From an uncultured Ilumatobacter sp. (lineage in GTDB: Bacteria; Actinomycetota; Acidimicrobiia; Acidimicrobiales; Ilumatobacteraceae): a DNA stretch of 64,000 bases. Made by a program: the position numbers and the translations under genes. The DNA lies in NCBI GenBank assembly GCA_905480335.1, contig CAJQPY010000028.1:1-64000 (forward strand). The letters run 5' to 3'. Below the pieces are notes generated by a model, which worked only from the letters and a program-made list of their open reading frames with translations, was not told the DNA's origin and made no database searches. Positions within the stretch are counted from its first letter, which is position 1, and the number at the start of each line of letters is the position of its first letter. Shown one piece after another: positions 33,380-43,601 of the stretch.

Positions 33380-34060
33380 ATGAACGATGACCGTCTGTAC
33401 TTCCGTCAACTCCTCTCGGGACAAGATTTTGCGTCCGGCGACATGCTCGCCGAGCAGATGGTCAATTTCGTGTATGCGATCGGCGACCGGGGGACCGGCG
33501 AATGCGTGCTGGTTGACCCGGCCTACGCCGTCGGTGACATCGTCGACGTGGTCGAGGCGGACGGCATGTCCGTCACGGCGGCCCTGGCCACCCACTACCA
33601 CCCCGACCACGTCGGCGGATCGATGATGGGCCACACAATCGAAGGTGTCGCAGCGTTGCTTGAGCGTGTCGACTGTCCTATTCACATCCACACCGACGAG
33701 TGCGAGTGGGTCACCAAGTCCACCGGTGTCGGCAACGACCACTTGGTCGAACATGTGTCAGGCGATGTTGTCACTGTTGGCACCGTCGACATCCGACTTC
33801 TACACACACCCGGCCACACACCAGGGAGCCAGTGTTTCCTCGTCGACGGGCGCCTAGTCGCTGGCGACACTTTGTTCCTCGAGGGATGCGGTCGAACCGA
33901 CCTTCCGGGATCAAACCCTGCCGAGATGGTCGACAGTCTCCGCAGACTCGCACAGATTCCCGATGAGACGATGTTGTTTCCTGGTCATCGCTACTCGGCC
34001 GCGTCGAGCGCAAGCATGGCGACCGTAAAGAAGATCAACTTCGTGTTCGACGAACTGTGA
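33380..34060 (+). CDS. MBL-fold metallo-hydrolase (glyoxalase II-like)
   Basis: 226 residues from the ATG at 33380, preceded by a weak GGAG. The metal site motif is THYHPDHVGG; later ligands are in HTPGHTPGS, AGDTLFLEGCGRTDLPGS and FPGHRYS. The pattern resembles hydroxyacylglutathione hydrolase or persulfide dioxygenase. An actinobacterium lacking glutathione would use a mycothiol or other thioester substrate (inference). The frame is open further upstream, but that is antisense to the oxidoreductase. Confidence 0.87.
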   Translation: MNDDRLYFRQLLSGQDFASGDMLAEQMVNFVYAIGDRGTGECVLVDPAYAVGDIVDVVEADGMSVTAALATHYHPDHVGGSMMGHTIEGVAALLERVDCPIHIHTDECEWVTKSTGVGNDHLVEHVSGDVVTVGTVDIRLLHTPGHTPGSQCFLVDGRLVAGDTLFLEGCGRTDLPGSNPAEMVDSLRRLAQIPDETMLFPGHRYSAASSASMATVKKINFVFDEL

Positions 34061-34087
34061 TTCATCGGGTGTTAGGCACCCGATGAA
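34061..34087. terminator. Bidirectional hairpin between convergent genes
   Basis: Perfect 11-bp inverted repeat TTCATCGGGTG / CACCCGATGAA with a 5-nt loop. It starts at the first base after the MBL stop and ends one base before the stop of the LysM gene. The A/T-rich stem ends give short T runs on either strand, so it can end both transcripts. Confidence 0.8.
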
Positions 34088-34088
34088 T

Positions 34089-34715
34089 TCAGCAGTCGTC
34101 TTTAGCAGGAATGATGATTTTTTCCCCAGGTATGAAGCGACCAAAGGCCGGGTTATTTGCGTTTGCTGCTTGCAGCGCCTCAAGTGTCACGTCGTATTGC
34201 TCAACGAGCTTCAACGGGATGTCACCTGCGACCACGGTGTGTGAACCTGCTTCGCAGTTGCTCCCGGGATCAGGGATGGCTTCGCCGGCCTCGCCGCCGC
34301 TGGTCGTTGCGTCTTCCTCACCGCCAGTCGCATCGGTTCCCACTGCTTCGATAGTCCCGCCTGCCGGAATCTTGATGACGGTGCCGGGTCCCGGGAACTC
34401 CTTACTCGCGTCAGACCATCCATTGATGTTTTGAAGATCCTCGAGAGACACCCCGAACTGATTGGCCACCTTGATGCCGTAGTCGCCGGCCTGCACCGTG
34501 TAGTCCTGTTCGGCCCCAGCCGACACTTCACCGGGTGCGAGTGTGGTGGTAGTCACTGGCGCGATGGTTTGGTAGTCGGTTTCGCCAGCGGCAAGCGTCA
34601 CAGTTGCACGCGTCGCTGCGTCCGAGTCGTCGCCGCCACACGCGCCGAGCACGAGGGCTGCCACCAATAAGGGTCCGACGACTGCGGCGATACGGTACGT
34701 AGTCCTTACGTTCAT
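34089..34715 (-). CDS. LysM-domain lipoprotein
   Basis: 208 residues. Signal peptide with lipobox LGACGG (Cys26), then a Thr-rich linker (VTTTTLAPGE). A first LysM domain is at about 70-117 (DYTVQAGDYGIKVANQFGV). An acidic Gly-rich linker and a second LysM at about 158-203 (GSHTVVAGDIPLKLVEQYDV, PGEKIIIP) follow. LysM domains bind peptidoglycan glycans, so the protein should tether membrane to wall. TACACT lies 7 nt before the ATG. Confidence 0.87.
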   Translation of the reverse strand: MNVRTTYRIAAVVGPLLVAALVLGACGGDDSDAATRATVTLAAGETDYQTIAPVTTTTLAPGEVSAGAEQDYTVQAGDYGIKVANQFGVSLEDLQNINGWSDASKEFPGPGTVIKIPAGGTIEAVGTDATGGEEDATTSGGEAGEAIPDPGSNCEAGSHTVVAGDIPLKLVEQYDVTLEALQAANANNPAFGRFIPGEKIIIPAKDDC

Positions 34716-34722
34716 GGACCAC

Positions 34723-34728
34723 AGTGTA
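34723..34728 (-). promoter_or_regulatory. Putative -10 element (TACACT), leaderless
   Basis: TACACT on the minus strand, 7 nt before the ATG at 34715. Confidence 0.5.
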
Positions 34729-34781
34729 CGACGTCAGCCGAGCCCGTCGCCGTCACCGCCACCCATTGAGCACAGCAGCCG

Positions 34782-36236
34782 TCACACTAAGGGTCGCGCT
34801 GTTGGCGGGATAGGGGCCGGTAGCTGTGTCTCACCCATAAGGTATTCGTCCACTCCGGCGGCAGCAGCACGCCCTTCGGCGATCGCCCACACGATCAGGC
34901 TCTGTCCACGACCCATGTCGCCGGTGACAAAGATGCCCGGTTTGTTGGTCATGTAGCGGTCGTCGCGGGCAACATTGCCCCGTTGGTCGTACTCAAGCTC
35001 CAGTTCGTCGAGCCACGACCCTTTTTCGGGCCCGACGAAACCTAGTGCGAGGAAGACGAAATCAGCGGGGATTTCGCGATCGGTGCCCTCAATTTTAGTG
35101 AAGGTGCCGTCAATCATTTCGACCTCATGAAGGCGAAGCGCCCTGACGTTGCCATGACCGTCGTCGATGAATTGTTCGGTGTTGACGCTAAATAGGCGAT
35201 CACCGCCTTCCTCGTGAGCAGAGGTCACCTTGTAGACCATTGCGAACTGCGGCCAAGGGTTGCGCTCGGCGGCGCGCTGCTCAGGCGGCATCGGCATGAT
35301 CTCGAGCTGCGTAACCGATGCCGCTCCCTGACGATGCGACGTGCCGAGGCAGTCGGCACCGGTATCACCGCCACCGATGATGACCACGTGTTTGCCGCTC
35401 ACGTCGATCGAGGACTCTTCAATGTCGCCAAGCTGCACTCGGTTGGATGGGGGCAAGAACTCCATCGCCTGGTGGATGCCACCGAGCTCGCGCCCGGGAA
35501 TCGGTAGATCGCGCCACTGTGTCGCACCGCATGCGAGGACGACTGCGTCATGCGAGGCCCGCAGCACCTCCATGTCAACAGTTGAGCCAACGGCGGCGTT
35601 CACGCGGAACTCGGTTCCCTCTGCCTCCATTTGCGTGAGACGCCGGTCGATGTGGCGCTTCTCCATCTTAAACTCGGGGATGCCGTAGCGGAGGAGACCT
35701 CCGATTCGATCGGCACGTTCCAGTACGACGACTTCGTGGCCGGCGCGCGTGAGCTGCTGCGCTGCGGCCAGACCAGCGGGGCCGGAGCCGACCACTGCGA
35801 TCTTCTTCCCAGTGCGAACAGATGGGACATGCGGCGTAACCCAGCCCTCGGCGAACGCACGGTCGACGATTTCTACCTCGATTTGTTTGATTGCAACGGG
35901 ATCCTGGTTGATGCCGAGTACGCATGCCGACTCACATGGTGCCGGGCACAGCCGTCCGGTGAACTCGGGAAAGTTGTTTGTGGCGTGCAGTCGCTCGATG
36001 GCCTGCTGCCATTGATCGCGGTAGACGAGATCATTCCAGTCCGGAATCAGATTCCCGAGCGGGCATCCGTTGTTGCAGAACGGGATCCCACAGTCCATGC
36101 ACCGTGCGGCCTGGTGATTCAACTCCTCCGCCGGAAAGGGCTCGTAGACCTCTTTCCAATCCTTGAGCCGCACCGGCACCGGACGATGCGGCGGCGTCGA
36201 GCGCTCAAATTCCAAGAACCCGGTTGGTTTCCCCAT
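34782..36236 (-). CDS. gltD: Glutamate synthase small (beta) subunit
   Basis: NADPH-oxidising subunit that feeds electrons to GltB. 484 residues: N-terminal iron-sulfur cysteines in ARCMDCGIPFCNNGCPLGN, FAD motif VVGSGPAGLAAAQQL, NADPH motif VIIGGGDTGADC, and the C-terminal FVTGDMGRGQSLIVWAIAEG. It lies 115 nt downstream of gltB. A GAAAGGA Shine-Dalgarno-like sequence stands about 12 nt before the ATG. Confidence 0.96.
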   Translation of the reverse strand: MGKPTGFLEFERSTPPHRPVPVRLKDWKEVYEPFPAEELNHQAARCMDCGIPFCNNGCPLGNLIPDWNDLVYRDQWQQAIERLHATNNFPEFTGRLCPAPCESACVLGINQDPVAIKQIEVEIVDRAFAEGWVTPHVPSVRTGKKIAVVGSGPAGLAAAQQLTRAGHEVVVLERADRIGGLLRYGIPEFKMEKRHIDRRLTQMEAEGTEFRVNAAVGSTVDMEVLRASHDAVVLACGATQWRDLPIPGRELGGIHQAMEFLPPSNRVQLGDIEESSIDVSGKHVVIIGGGDTGADCLGTSHRQGAASVTQLEIMPMPPEQRAAERNPWPQFAMVYKVTSAHEEGGDRLFSVNTEQFIDDGHGNVRALRLHEVEMIDGTFTKIEGTDREIPADFVFLALGFVGPEKGSWLDELELEYDQRGNVARDDRYMTNKPGIFVTGDMGRGQSLIVWAIAEGRAAAAGVDEYLMGETQLPAPIPPTARPLV

Positions 36237-36351
36237 AACGACTATCGATTCCTTTCATCAGTCGATTGCCCCGACAGTGGGGTCCGAAGCAGTGGCTGGC
36301 TCGCTACTAACACTTGCCCCGGTACGCCGGGAGTATCATCGAATCTGATAC

Positions 36352-39300
36352 TCATACGCGAGCAGCTTCCATGATCTTGGCGACTGTTTGATCATCGTCG
36401 AGTCCAGCACCTTCGCTTTCGACGATCACGCCGAGAACTCGCTTGTAGTCACTTGGCATGACTTTGCGGAACTTCGAGGCATCAACCGCCCAAGAGTTCA
36501 GGATCGCTGCGGCAACTGTTGATCCCGTGAAGTCACGATGACGCACGACGGTGTCATGGAGGAATGCCCGATCTTCGTCATTCAGCGGTTCCAGGTCAAC
36601 CATGTCGTAATTGACCTTCTCAGCGAAGGCGCCATCAGGGTCGTAGACGTACGCGATGCCACCCGACATGCCTGCACCAAAGTTTCGGCCGGTCGGTCCA
36701 AGGACGATGACTCGGCCGCCGGTCATGTATTCGCAACCATGATCGCCAATACCTTCACTGACCGCAAGTGCACCGGAGTTGCGAACACAGAAGCGTTCGC
36801 CCACCATGCCTCGCAGGAAGATCTCACCGCTAGTCGCACCGTACGCGATCACGTTGCCGGCCACGACCTGATCCTCTGGCGCGAACGGCACGTCCGGGTG
36901 AGGGTGGACGATGAGTCGTCCCCCGGACAGTCCTTTGCCGACGTAGTCGTTGGTGTCACCGATGAGCCGCATCTGGATACCGGCTGGAACGAAGGCTCCA
37001 AAGCTCTGCCCCGCCGAGCCGGTGAAGGTGATGTCGATGGTTCCATCCGGCAAGCCGACGCCCTTCCACACCTTGGTTACCTCGTGACCGAGCAGCGTCC
37101 CGGTAGTACGGTTGATGTTTCGGATTGGGAGGTCAATAGACACCTTAAAACCATCGGTGATCGCCGGCTGCGCTTGGGTAATTAACTCCCGATCAAGCGC
37201 AATCTCCAGTTCGTGGTCTTGACCGACCGACTGGATCATCGTCTGGGCGTAAGGGTTCTCAGGAATCTTCAGGATCGGAGCAATGTCCAGCCCTGCCGCC
37301 TTCCAGTGATCGACCGCAGCGCGGGTGTCGAGGCACTCAACGTGGCCGATCATCTCGTTCATCGTCCGGAACCCGAGTTCAGCCATTAACTCGCGGACTT
37401 CTTCGGCCACGAAGTTCATGAAGTTCACAACGAACTCAGCTTTGCCCGAGAAGCGCTCGCGCAACGCTGGATTCTGCGTGGCGATCCCGACCGGACAGGT
37501 ATCAAGATGGCAGACCCGCATCATGATGCAGCCGGACACCACGAGTGGCGCAGTAGCAAAACCGTATTCCTCGGCACCGAGCAACGCCGCGATCACCACG
37601 TCACGGCCCGTCTTCATCTGACCGTCGGCCTGCACGACGATCCGGTCGCGAAGCCCATTGAGCATCAAGGTCTGCTGCGTCTCGGCCAGGCCGAGTTCCC
37701 ACGGCCCACCAGCGTGCTTCAACGACGTGAGAGGGCTGGCCCCAGTACCGCCGTCGTGACCGGAAATAAGAACGACATCGGCCTTCGCCTTCGACACCCC
37801 AGCTGCGACAGTGCCTACGCCGGTCTCCGCCACAAGTTTAACGTGGATCCGCGCTGCAGGGTTTGCGTTCTTCAGATCGTGGATCAATTGCTTCAGATCC
37901 TCAATCGAGTAGATGTCGTGATGTGGAGGTGGGCTGATGAGCCCTACTCCCGGCGTGGAATGCCGAGTCTTGGCGATCCATGGATATACCTTGTGGCCCG
38001 GCAGCTGACCGCCTTCCCCGGGCTTCGCGCCCTGGGCCATTTTGATCTGAATGTCGTCAGCGTTGGTGAGGTACTCCGACGTGACACCGAATCGACCGGA
38101 CGCGACCTGCTTAATCGACGACCGCCGTTCAGAGTCGTACAGTCGCTCGGCATCCTCGCCGCCTTCACCGGTGTTCGACTTCGCACCAAGCTGATTCATC
38201 GCAATCGCAAGCGTTTCGTGTGCCTCCGCTGAAATCGACCCGTAGCTCATTGCGCCGGTCGAGAAGCGTTTGACGATCGCGCTCACCGGTTCGACTTCCT
38301 CAATCGGGATCGACGTACGCTCGCCTGGCGTCAACTCAAACAACCCGCGCAGCGTCATTAAAGTTTTCGACTGGTCGTCGACCGTGGCGGTGTAGTCCTT
38401 AAAGACCTCATATCGGCCGCTGCGCGTCGAGTGCTGCAGCTTGTAGACGGTCTCGGGATTGAACAGGTGAGGAGCACCTTCGCGCCGCCACTGGTATTCA
38501 CCGCCCAATTCGAGCTTGCGGTGGGCCCGCTCCTCGGGTCGCTTCGGATTGGCAACTGCATGCCGGGCGGCCACCTCCTGCGCAATTTCGGTGAGGCCTA
38601 TTCCGCCGAGCTGCGAAATCGTGCCCGTGAAGTGCTTGGCTATGAGTTCGTCGCCGAGGCCGATCGCCTCAAAGATCTGGGCGCCGGTGTAGGAGGCAAC
38701 GGTTGAGACGCCCATTTTCGACATCACCTTGAGCACACCCTTGTTGGATGCCTTGATGTAGTTGCGGATCGCCTGCTGTCGGTCAAGGCCGCCCATGCCA
38801 TGCATGCCCTCTGCGATCAAATCCTCAATTGACTCGAACGCCAGGTACGGGTTGATCGCCCCGGCCCCGTATCCGATCAACAGGGCCATGTGATGCACCT
38901 CACGAGCGTCGCCCGCTTCAATGACTAAACCCGCCATCGTGCGCTGCTTAGTGCGAACAAGATGGTGGTGAACAGCAGCGGTGACCAACAGCGACGGAAT
39001 CGGCGCATCGACCGAGTCGGCGTTGCGGTCGGAGAGCACGATGATCCGTGCGCCTTCCTCGATGGCCTGCGACGCCTGCTCACAGACACGATCGATCGCA
39101 GCCGAGAGACCGGCGCCGCCACTCTCGACGCGGTAGAGCCCTGACAGTACTTTCGCCCGGAGACCCGGGTGGTCGCCGTCATCATCGATGTGGATGATCT
39201 TGGCCAGCTCATCGTTGTTGATGATCGGGTTGGGTAGCGCCAGCTGCTTGCACGACTCTGGGCCCGGATCAAGAAGATTCGCCTCGGGACCAACCGTCGA

Positions 39301-40896
39301 CGACACCGAGGTGACGACCTCTTCACGAATTGCATCGAGCGGCGGATTCGTCACCTGGGCGAACAACTGCTTGAAGTAGTCGAACACCAGCCGCGGCCGC
39401 TCCGAGAGCACAGCGAGCGGTGTATCTGTCCCCATCGACCCAAGCGCCTCCATTCCCTTCGTCGCCATCGGTGCCACGAGGATCTTCAACTCCTCGTGCG
39501 TGTACCCGAACAGCTGCTGGCGACGCAGCACACTGTCGTGGCTGAACACCACATGTTCACGTTCGGGCAGACCTGCCAAATCGACGAGACCCTGATCGAG
39601 CCATTCCCCGTATGGATGTTCGGCGGCGAGCGTCGCCTTGATCTCGTCGTCGTCGACGATGCGGCCCTGGTCGGTGTCGATGAGGAACATCTTTCCGGGC
39701 TGCAGTCGTCCTTTCGCAATGACGTTGGACGGTTCGAGATTGATGACGCCGACCTCCGATGCCATGACGACCAGGTCGTCATCGGTCACCCAGTAGCGGC
39801 TCGGTCGGAGACCGTTGCGGTCGAGCACTGCTCCGATCATCTTTCCGTCGGTGAAGGTGACGCTCGCCGGTCCGTCCCACGGCTCCATTATCGAGGAATG
39901 GAAGCGGAAGAAATCGCGCAGTTCTTTGGACATTGTTTCGTCGTTCTCCCACGCCGATGGGATCATCATCATTACGGCGTGATGCAGGGGGTATCCACCC
40001 AGGTGCAGTAGTTCGAGGACCTCGTCGAACCGAGCTGTATCCGAGGAGCCAGGCGTGCAGATCGGAAAGGCACGGTCAATCCCCGGGAGACTTGCGCTTT
40101 CGAGCATGGCTTCGCGGGCATGCATCCAGTTTTGGTTCCCTTGCACCGTGTTGATCTCACCGTTGTGTGCCACGAAACGATACGGGTGGGCGAGCGGCCA
40201 TGACGGGAACGTGTTGGTCGAGAACCTCGAATGCACCAGCAGCAGTGCCGATTCGATCCGCGGGTCAGTGAGGTCGACAAAGAACTCACTGAGTTGCGGT
40301 GTCGTCAGCATTCCCTTGTACACGATCGTACGTGCGGAAAGCGACGCGAAATAGGTGTCGAGTTCGTCAACAAGCTCGCGGCGCGACCGCTTCCGGGCAA
40401 CAAATGCTTTGCGATCCAACTCGATGCCGGTTGAACCGGCGGGATCTGAGACGAACAACTGTCGGAACGTAGGCATTGCCGCACGAGCGGTCTTTCCGAG
40501 GCAATCGGGGTTGACCGGCAGGTCGCGCCAGCCCAGAACCTCGAGACCGACATCGGCCACCGTTGCATCGATCGCCGACTGCGCCTTCTCGCATGCAATC
40601 TCGTCGGCAGGAAGAAAGGCGATTCCCGTCGCGTACGCGCCGGCTGGAGGCAACTCGAAATCGACAACCGACCGGTACAGCTCGTCGGAAACCTGCAACA
40701 GGATCCCGGCACCGTCTCCGGTGTCAGGCTCGGCACCCGTTGCGCCACGGTGCTCCAGATTGGTCAGAGCAGTTAGTCCGGTCACGACCAGCTCGTTCGA
40801 CCGCTCACCCTTAAGGTTCGCGACGAACGAGACCCCACAGGAGTCATGTTCGTTGCATGGATCGTAAAGACCAATCGGTCCGGGAGCCTGGATCAT
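36352..40896 (-). CDS. gltB: Glutamate synthase large (alpha) subunit
   Basis: Makes two glutamates from glutamine and 2-oxoglutarate. 1514 residues from the ATG at 40896. A short propeptide ([19 protein letters not shown]) ends before Cys20 of CGVSFVAN, the Ntn amidotransferase nucleophile. A central domain and the FMN barrel follow, with the 3Fe-4S cysteines spaced C-x5-C-x4-C in [17 protein letters not shown]. The C-terminal beta-helix has [21 protein letters not shown]. The frame is open 25 codons further upstream, but homology favours 40896. Two hairpins at 40986-41020 lie in its leader. Confidence 0.97.
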   Translation of the reverse strand: MIQAPGPIGLYDPCNEHDSCGVSFVANLKGERSNELVVTGLTALTNLEHRGATGAEPDTGDGAGILLQVSDELYRSVVDFELPPAGAYATGIAFLPADEIACEKAQSAIDATVADVGLEVLGWRDLPVNPDCLGKTARAAMPTFRQLFVSDPAGSTGIELDRKAFVARKRSRRELVDELDTYFASLSARTIVYKGMLTTPQLSEFFVDLTDPRIESALLLVHSRFSTNTFPSWPLAHPYRFVAHNGEINTVQGNQNWMHAREAMLESASLPGIDRAFPICTPGSSDTARFDEVLELLHLGGYPLHHAVMMMIPSAWENDETMSKELRDFFRFHSSIMEPWDGPASVTFTDGKMIGAVLDRNGLRPSRYWVTDDDLVVMASEVGVINLEPSNVIAKGRLQPGKMFLIDTDQGRIVDDDEIKATLAAEHPYGEWLDQGLVDLAGLPEREHVVFSHDSVLRRQQLFGYTHEELKILVAPMATKGMEALGSMGTDTPLAVLSERPRLVFDYFKQLFAQVTNPPLDAIREEVVTSVSSTVGPEANLLDPGPESCKQLALPNPIINNDELAKIIHIDDDGDHPGLRAKVLSGLYRVESGGAGLSAAIDRVCEQASQAIEEGARIIVLSDRNADSVDAPIPSLLVTAAVHHHLVRTKQRTMAGLVIEAGDAREVHHMALLIGYGAGAINPYLAFESIEDLIAEGMHGMGGLDRQQAIRNYIKASNKGVLKVMSKMGVSTVASYTGAQIFEAIGLGDELIAKHFTGTISQLGGIGLTEIAQEVAARHAVANPKRPEERAHRKLELGGEYQWRREGAPHLFNPETVYKLQHSTRSGRYEVFKDYTATVDDQSKTLMTLRGLFELTPGERTSIPIEEVEPVSAIVKRFSTGAMSYGSISAEAHETLAIAMNQLGAKSNTGEGGEDAERLYDSERRSSIKQVASGRFGVTSEYLTNADDIQIKMAQGAKPGEGGQLPGHKVYPWIAKTRHSTPGVGLISPPPHHDIYSIEDLKQLIHDLKNANPAARIHVKLVAETGVGTVAAGVSKAKADVVLISGHDGGTGASPLTSLKHAGGPWELGLAETQQTLMLNGLRDRIVVQADGQMKTGRDVVIAALLGAEEYGFATAPLVVSGCIMMRVCHLDTCPVGIATQNPALRERFSGKAEFVVNFMNFVAEEVRELMAELGFRTMNEMIGHVECLDTRAAVDHWKAAGLDIAPILKIPENPYAQTMIQSVGQDHELEIALDRELITQAQPAITDGFKVSIDLPIRNINRTTGTLLGHEVTKVWKGVGLPDGTIDITFTGSAGQSFGAFVPAGIQMRLIGDTNDYVGKGLSGGRLIVHPHPDVPFAPEDQVVAGNVIAYGATSGEIFLRGMVGERFCVRNSGALAVSEGIGDHGCEYMTGGRVIVLGPTGRNFGAGMSGGIAYVYDPDGAFAEKVNYDMVDLEPLNDEDRAFLHDTVVRHRDFTGSTVAAAILNSWAVDASKFRKVMPSDYKRVLGVIVESEGAGLDDDQTVAKIMEAARV

Positions 40897-40985
40897 CTGG
40901 ACACATCCTCGAAGGTACGTCCGGGCGCGAGCCCGAAGGGATTCTTTTCGAACGCTGCGCTGGGTCGTCATTGACCGAGCGGCGG

Positions 40986-41020
40986 CGCCTCAACGCTGAG
41001 GCATCTCGGGTGTTACCCGA
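40986..41020 (-). promoter_or_regulatory. Twin hairpins in the gltB 5' leader
   Basis: On the minus strand, CTCGGGT-AAC-ACCCGAG (41020-41004) is followed after 2 nt by GCCTCA-GCGT-TGAGGC (41001-40986), about 90 nt before the gltB ATG. Two adjacent perfect stems in a leader suggest a cis-regulatory RNA or attenuator. I do not recognise a known riboswitch class. Confidence 0.4.
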
Positions 41021-41136
41021 GCGGGGTCCCCTAATGCTAGGCCATTGACTCAGCATGAGCGACTTCGTTCGCTCGTGAACGACTCGGCGACCGGCACTAG
41101 CCCGGGCCGCGTTCGTCCCAGATCGGCGCTGTACCC

Positions 41137-41583
41137 TCAGCTAAGCCGGGATTTAACGAGGTCGGCCACGACTCGACCTTCGGCGCGTCCTGCCACCTCG
41201 ACGTTGACTGCCTTCATGGCCAGGCCCATATCAGCTTTCTTCGTGAAGCCGTTGTCGGCAAGGACATCGCCGACGAGCGCTTCAAGTTCGTCGGCGCTCA
41301 GCGCGGCCGGAAGGTACGCCTCGAGCACTTCTATCTCGGCTCGTTCGGCCGCTGCACGGTCCGCGGCCCCGCCGGAGTCGAACGCTTCGGCAGCGTCGAG
41401 GCGCCGCTTCACCTGCGACTTCAATACGGCCTGAACCCCGTCGTCATCGAGTGTAGATGCAGCCTCGCCAGAGACCTGTGCCTCTTGAACCGCAGCAATC
41501 GCCGATCGCAGCGTGCGTTGGCGAAGCGCTTCCTTGGCCTTTGTGGCCGTGATGAGGTCAGCGCGGATCTGGTCGATAAGCAT
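41137..41583 (-). CDS. GatB/YqeY domain protein
   Basis: 148 residues matching the YqeY family: MLIDQIRADLITATKAKE, then LRSAIAAVQEAQV and EVLEAYLPAALSADELEAL, with the C-terminal GLAMKAVNVEVAGRAEGR. The fold is shared with the tail of GatB, suggesting tRNA interaction, but the role of stand-alone YqeY is not established. It is 15 nt downstream of the crotonase gene and probably co-transcribed with it. Confidence 0.9.
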   Translation of the reverse strand: MLIDQIRADLITATKAKEALRQRTLRSAIAAVQEAQVSGEAASTLDDDGVQAVLKSQVKRRLDAAEAFDSGGAADRAAAERAEIEVLEAYLPAALSADELEALVGDVLADNGFTKKADMGLAMKAVNVEVAGRAEGRVVADLVKSRLS

Positions 41584-41598
41584 GTGATCAGTCTGGCC

Positions 41599-42423
41599 TC
41601 AGTCGACGAAGACTGGCGCACGCTTTTCGAAACCGGATAGCACTGCTTCCATCTGATTCGGCGATCCGATTTGTTCGCCAATTGCTCGGCGCTCTTCGGC
41701 GAATGCTTCGGCGGCACCGTCGTGGTCAAGGCGGTTGAATAGCGCCTTCGAGCCGCGCACTGCACCGGGACTGCGGCCGGAGATCTCTCGGGCGAGCAGC
41801 AAAGCGTCGCGGAGGGGCGTTGCGCTCAGCCGGGTGGCGAGCCCGAGCACGTGAGCCTCGTTTCCGTCAAACACCCGCGCCGTATAAGTCAGTTCACGTG
41901 CGATGTCGGGCCGGACAAGCTTGGAAAGCATAAACGTCCCTGTCATATCTGGAACCAGTCCCCAGTGCACCTCGCGAACGGACATCTTCGTATCTGGATG
42001 CACGATGCGGATATCGGCGCCAAGGGCGATCTGCAGACCTCCGCCGAGCGCATGGCCATGAACGGCGGCGATTACCGGCATCGGCAATTCCTGCCACACC
42101 CAGCAGATCTGTTGACCCAGGTGCGTAATCCGACCCGCCGCCATCTCCCCGGGATTTCCGTCGCGGCGGGTTGCCGCTTGCTCGGCGCCGTTGTCGCCGG
42201 CGTCGGCCAGCGCCTGCATAGAGGAAAAATCAAGACCGGCGCAGAACGATGCTCCATCACCAGAAAGCACCACGACGCGCACGTCACGAATCCTCTTCAG
42301 TTGCTCTCCGGCATCGGCGATGCCCTGGAACATCGAGTTATCAAGTGCGTTACGTTTATCGGCGCGATTGAGACGGACATCGGCGATGCCATCGCTGATC
42401 GAAACGGTGACTCGGTCGGACAT
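41599..42423 (-). CDS. Enoyl-CoA hydratase/crotonase family protein
   Basis: 274 residues. Crotonase-fold features are VRLNRADKRNALDNSM, the oxyanion-hole segment GDGASFCAGLDFSSM and HGHALGGGLQIALGADIRI, with SVREVHWGLVPDMTG at the second active-site stretch. The acidic pair of true enoyl-CoA hydratases is not clear, so the reaction could be hydration, isomerisation or hydrolysis. GGAGG directly precedes the ATG at 42423, closer than usual. Confidence 0.83.
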   Translation of the reverse strand: MSDRVTVSISDGIADVRLNRADKRNALDNSMFQGIADAGEQLKRIRDVRVVVLSGDGASFCAGLDFSSMQALADAGDNGAEQAATRRDGNPGEMAAGRITHLGQQICWVWQELPMPVIAAVHGHALGGGLQIALGADIRIVHPDTKMSVREVHWGLVPDMTGTFMLSKLVRPDIARELTYTARVFDGNEAHVLGLATRLSATPLRDALLLAREISGRSPGAVRGSKALFNRLDHDGAAEAFAEERRAIGEQIGSPNQMEAVLSGFEKRAPVFVD

Positions 42424-42480
42424 CCTCCAATCTTGCCAGATCCGCCCTCCCTATGCCGGGGTCGTGCTACAACCTGCAAC

Positions 42481-42777
42481 ATGAGCATGCCGCCACCGCC
42501 ACCCGCAGGCTTCGAGAGTCTCGACAACCTTGGAGGCGCCCAGACACCGCACCCTCGGGGAACGCTCGTCCTAGTACTCGGCATTCTGTCGTTCTTCATC
42601 TGCGGCATCGTTCTCGGCGGCGTTGCCTTCGTGATGGGAAGCAACGCCCTGAGAGAAATCGATCGCAATCCGAGCGCGTATACCAACCGTCGCCTCGTCA
42701 GCGCCGGACGGATTTGTGGTGCAATCGGTGCAGCGCTCAGTGTGGCGTTGCTGATCTTCGCCCTTACCTCCAGCTGA
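42481..42777 (+). CDS. Small DUF4190 membrane protein
   Basis: 98 residues: a proline-rich start (MSMPPPPPAGF), then two membrane helices (LVLVLGILSFFICGIVLGGVA; ICGAIGAALSVALLIFAL) joined by SNALREIDRNPSAY. This is the DUF4190 pattern common in actinobacteria. Function unknown. The frame runs far upstream, but that part is antisense to the crotonase. TACAAC stands 7 nt before the ATG. The larger protein at 21841 has the same helix pair. Confidence 0.82.
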   Translation: MSMPPPPPAGFESLDNLGGAQTPHPRGTLVLVLGILSFFICGIVLGGVAFVMGSNALREIDRNPSAYTNRRLVSAGRICGAIGAALSVALLIFALTSS

Positions 42778-42845
42778 GCCACCCCATCCGACCGGACGGC
42801 ACCGTCCGTCTGAGCCCGACGGCGACACCCCTGACATGCTGAAGT

Positions 42846-43496
42846 ATGCATCTCGATTTGTCCGCTAACGATGTCCTAACCACAACTCGGTCGGTGCGCA
42901 AGCGCCTCGACCTCGACCGTCCAGTCGAGCGGGCGATCATCAAGGAATGCCTCGAGATCGCCTTGCAGGCCCCAACTGGCTCGAACAAGCAGGGTTGGAA
43001 GTTTGTGATGGTGGAGGACGCGAAGAAAAAACAAGCTCTTGCGGACATCTATGCACGAAACTTCCGGAAATACGCCGAGCTGGCGGCTTCAAACGAATAT
43101 CAACCCGGCGATCCGCGCTATGACCAGAAGGACAAGGTGACGTCTTCAGCGGTTCACCTCGTCGAGAACTTCCACCGGGTGCCGATGATGATGATTCCGT
43201 GCATCGCAGGCCAACTGGATCGGGCGCCGACCTTCCAAGCCGCATCGGCGTGGGGCTCAATCCTGCCTGCGGTCTGGAGCTTTATGCTTGCCCTGCGCGA
43301 GCGAGCGATGGGCTCGGCATGGACCACGATTCACCTCATGGACGGCGGCGACGCCGAAGCGGCCGAGATCCTCGGGATACCACATGGCCAAATCACACAG
43401 GCCGGGCTGTTCCCTATCGGGTACACCGTGGGCACCGACTTCAGGGTTGCTGATCGACTCCCGCTCGACTCGGTGCTTCATTGGGACGAGTGGTGA
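42846..43496 (+). CDS. Nitroreductase-family flavoprotein
   Basis: 216 residues. TTRSVRKRLDLDRPVE and LEIALQAPTGSNKQGWKFVMV are the FMN-binding motifs, and ASAWGSILPAVWSFMLALRER is the dimer helix. The late GYTVGTDFRVADRLPLDSV and the Trp-rich end resemble actinobacterial nitroreductases that reduce nitro- or quinone-like compounds. Substrate unknown. Confidence 0.85.
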   Translation: MHLDLSANDVLTTTRSVRKRLDLDRPVERAIIKECLEIALQAPTGSNKQGWKFVMVEDAKKKQALADIYARNFRKYAELAASNEYQPGDPRYDQKDKVTSSAVHLVENFHRVPMMMIPCIAGQLDRAPTFQAASAWGSILPAVWSFMLALRERAMGSAWTTIHLMDGGDAEAAEILGIPHGQITQAGLFPIGYTVGTDFRVADRLPLDSVLHWDEW

Positions 43497-43601
43497 CGCG
43501 TCCGCGCCGTGCCGTTTGGCCATCCGTCGCCGGCGTTGCGGAGACCGTAGAGCGGGGCAAGATCTGCGAAATTGCGCCCGTTATCGCTGCGCCATTCTGG
43601 C

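Noticed and set aside
37507-38232. 241-codon plus-strand frame opposite gltB
   Set aside because: Lies wholly within the conserved glutamate synthase coding region; no homology or start signal.
41851-42480. Upstream extension of the small DUF4190 gene
   Set aside because: Antisense to the crotonase; the true start is the ATG at 42481.
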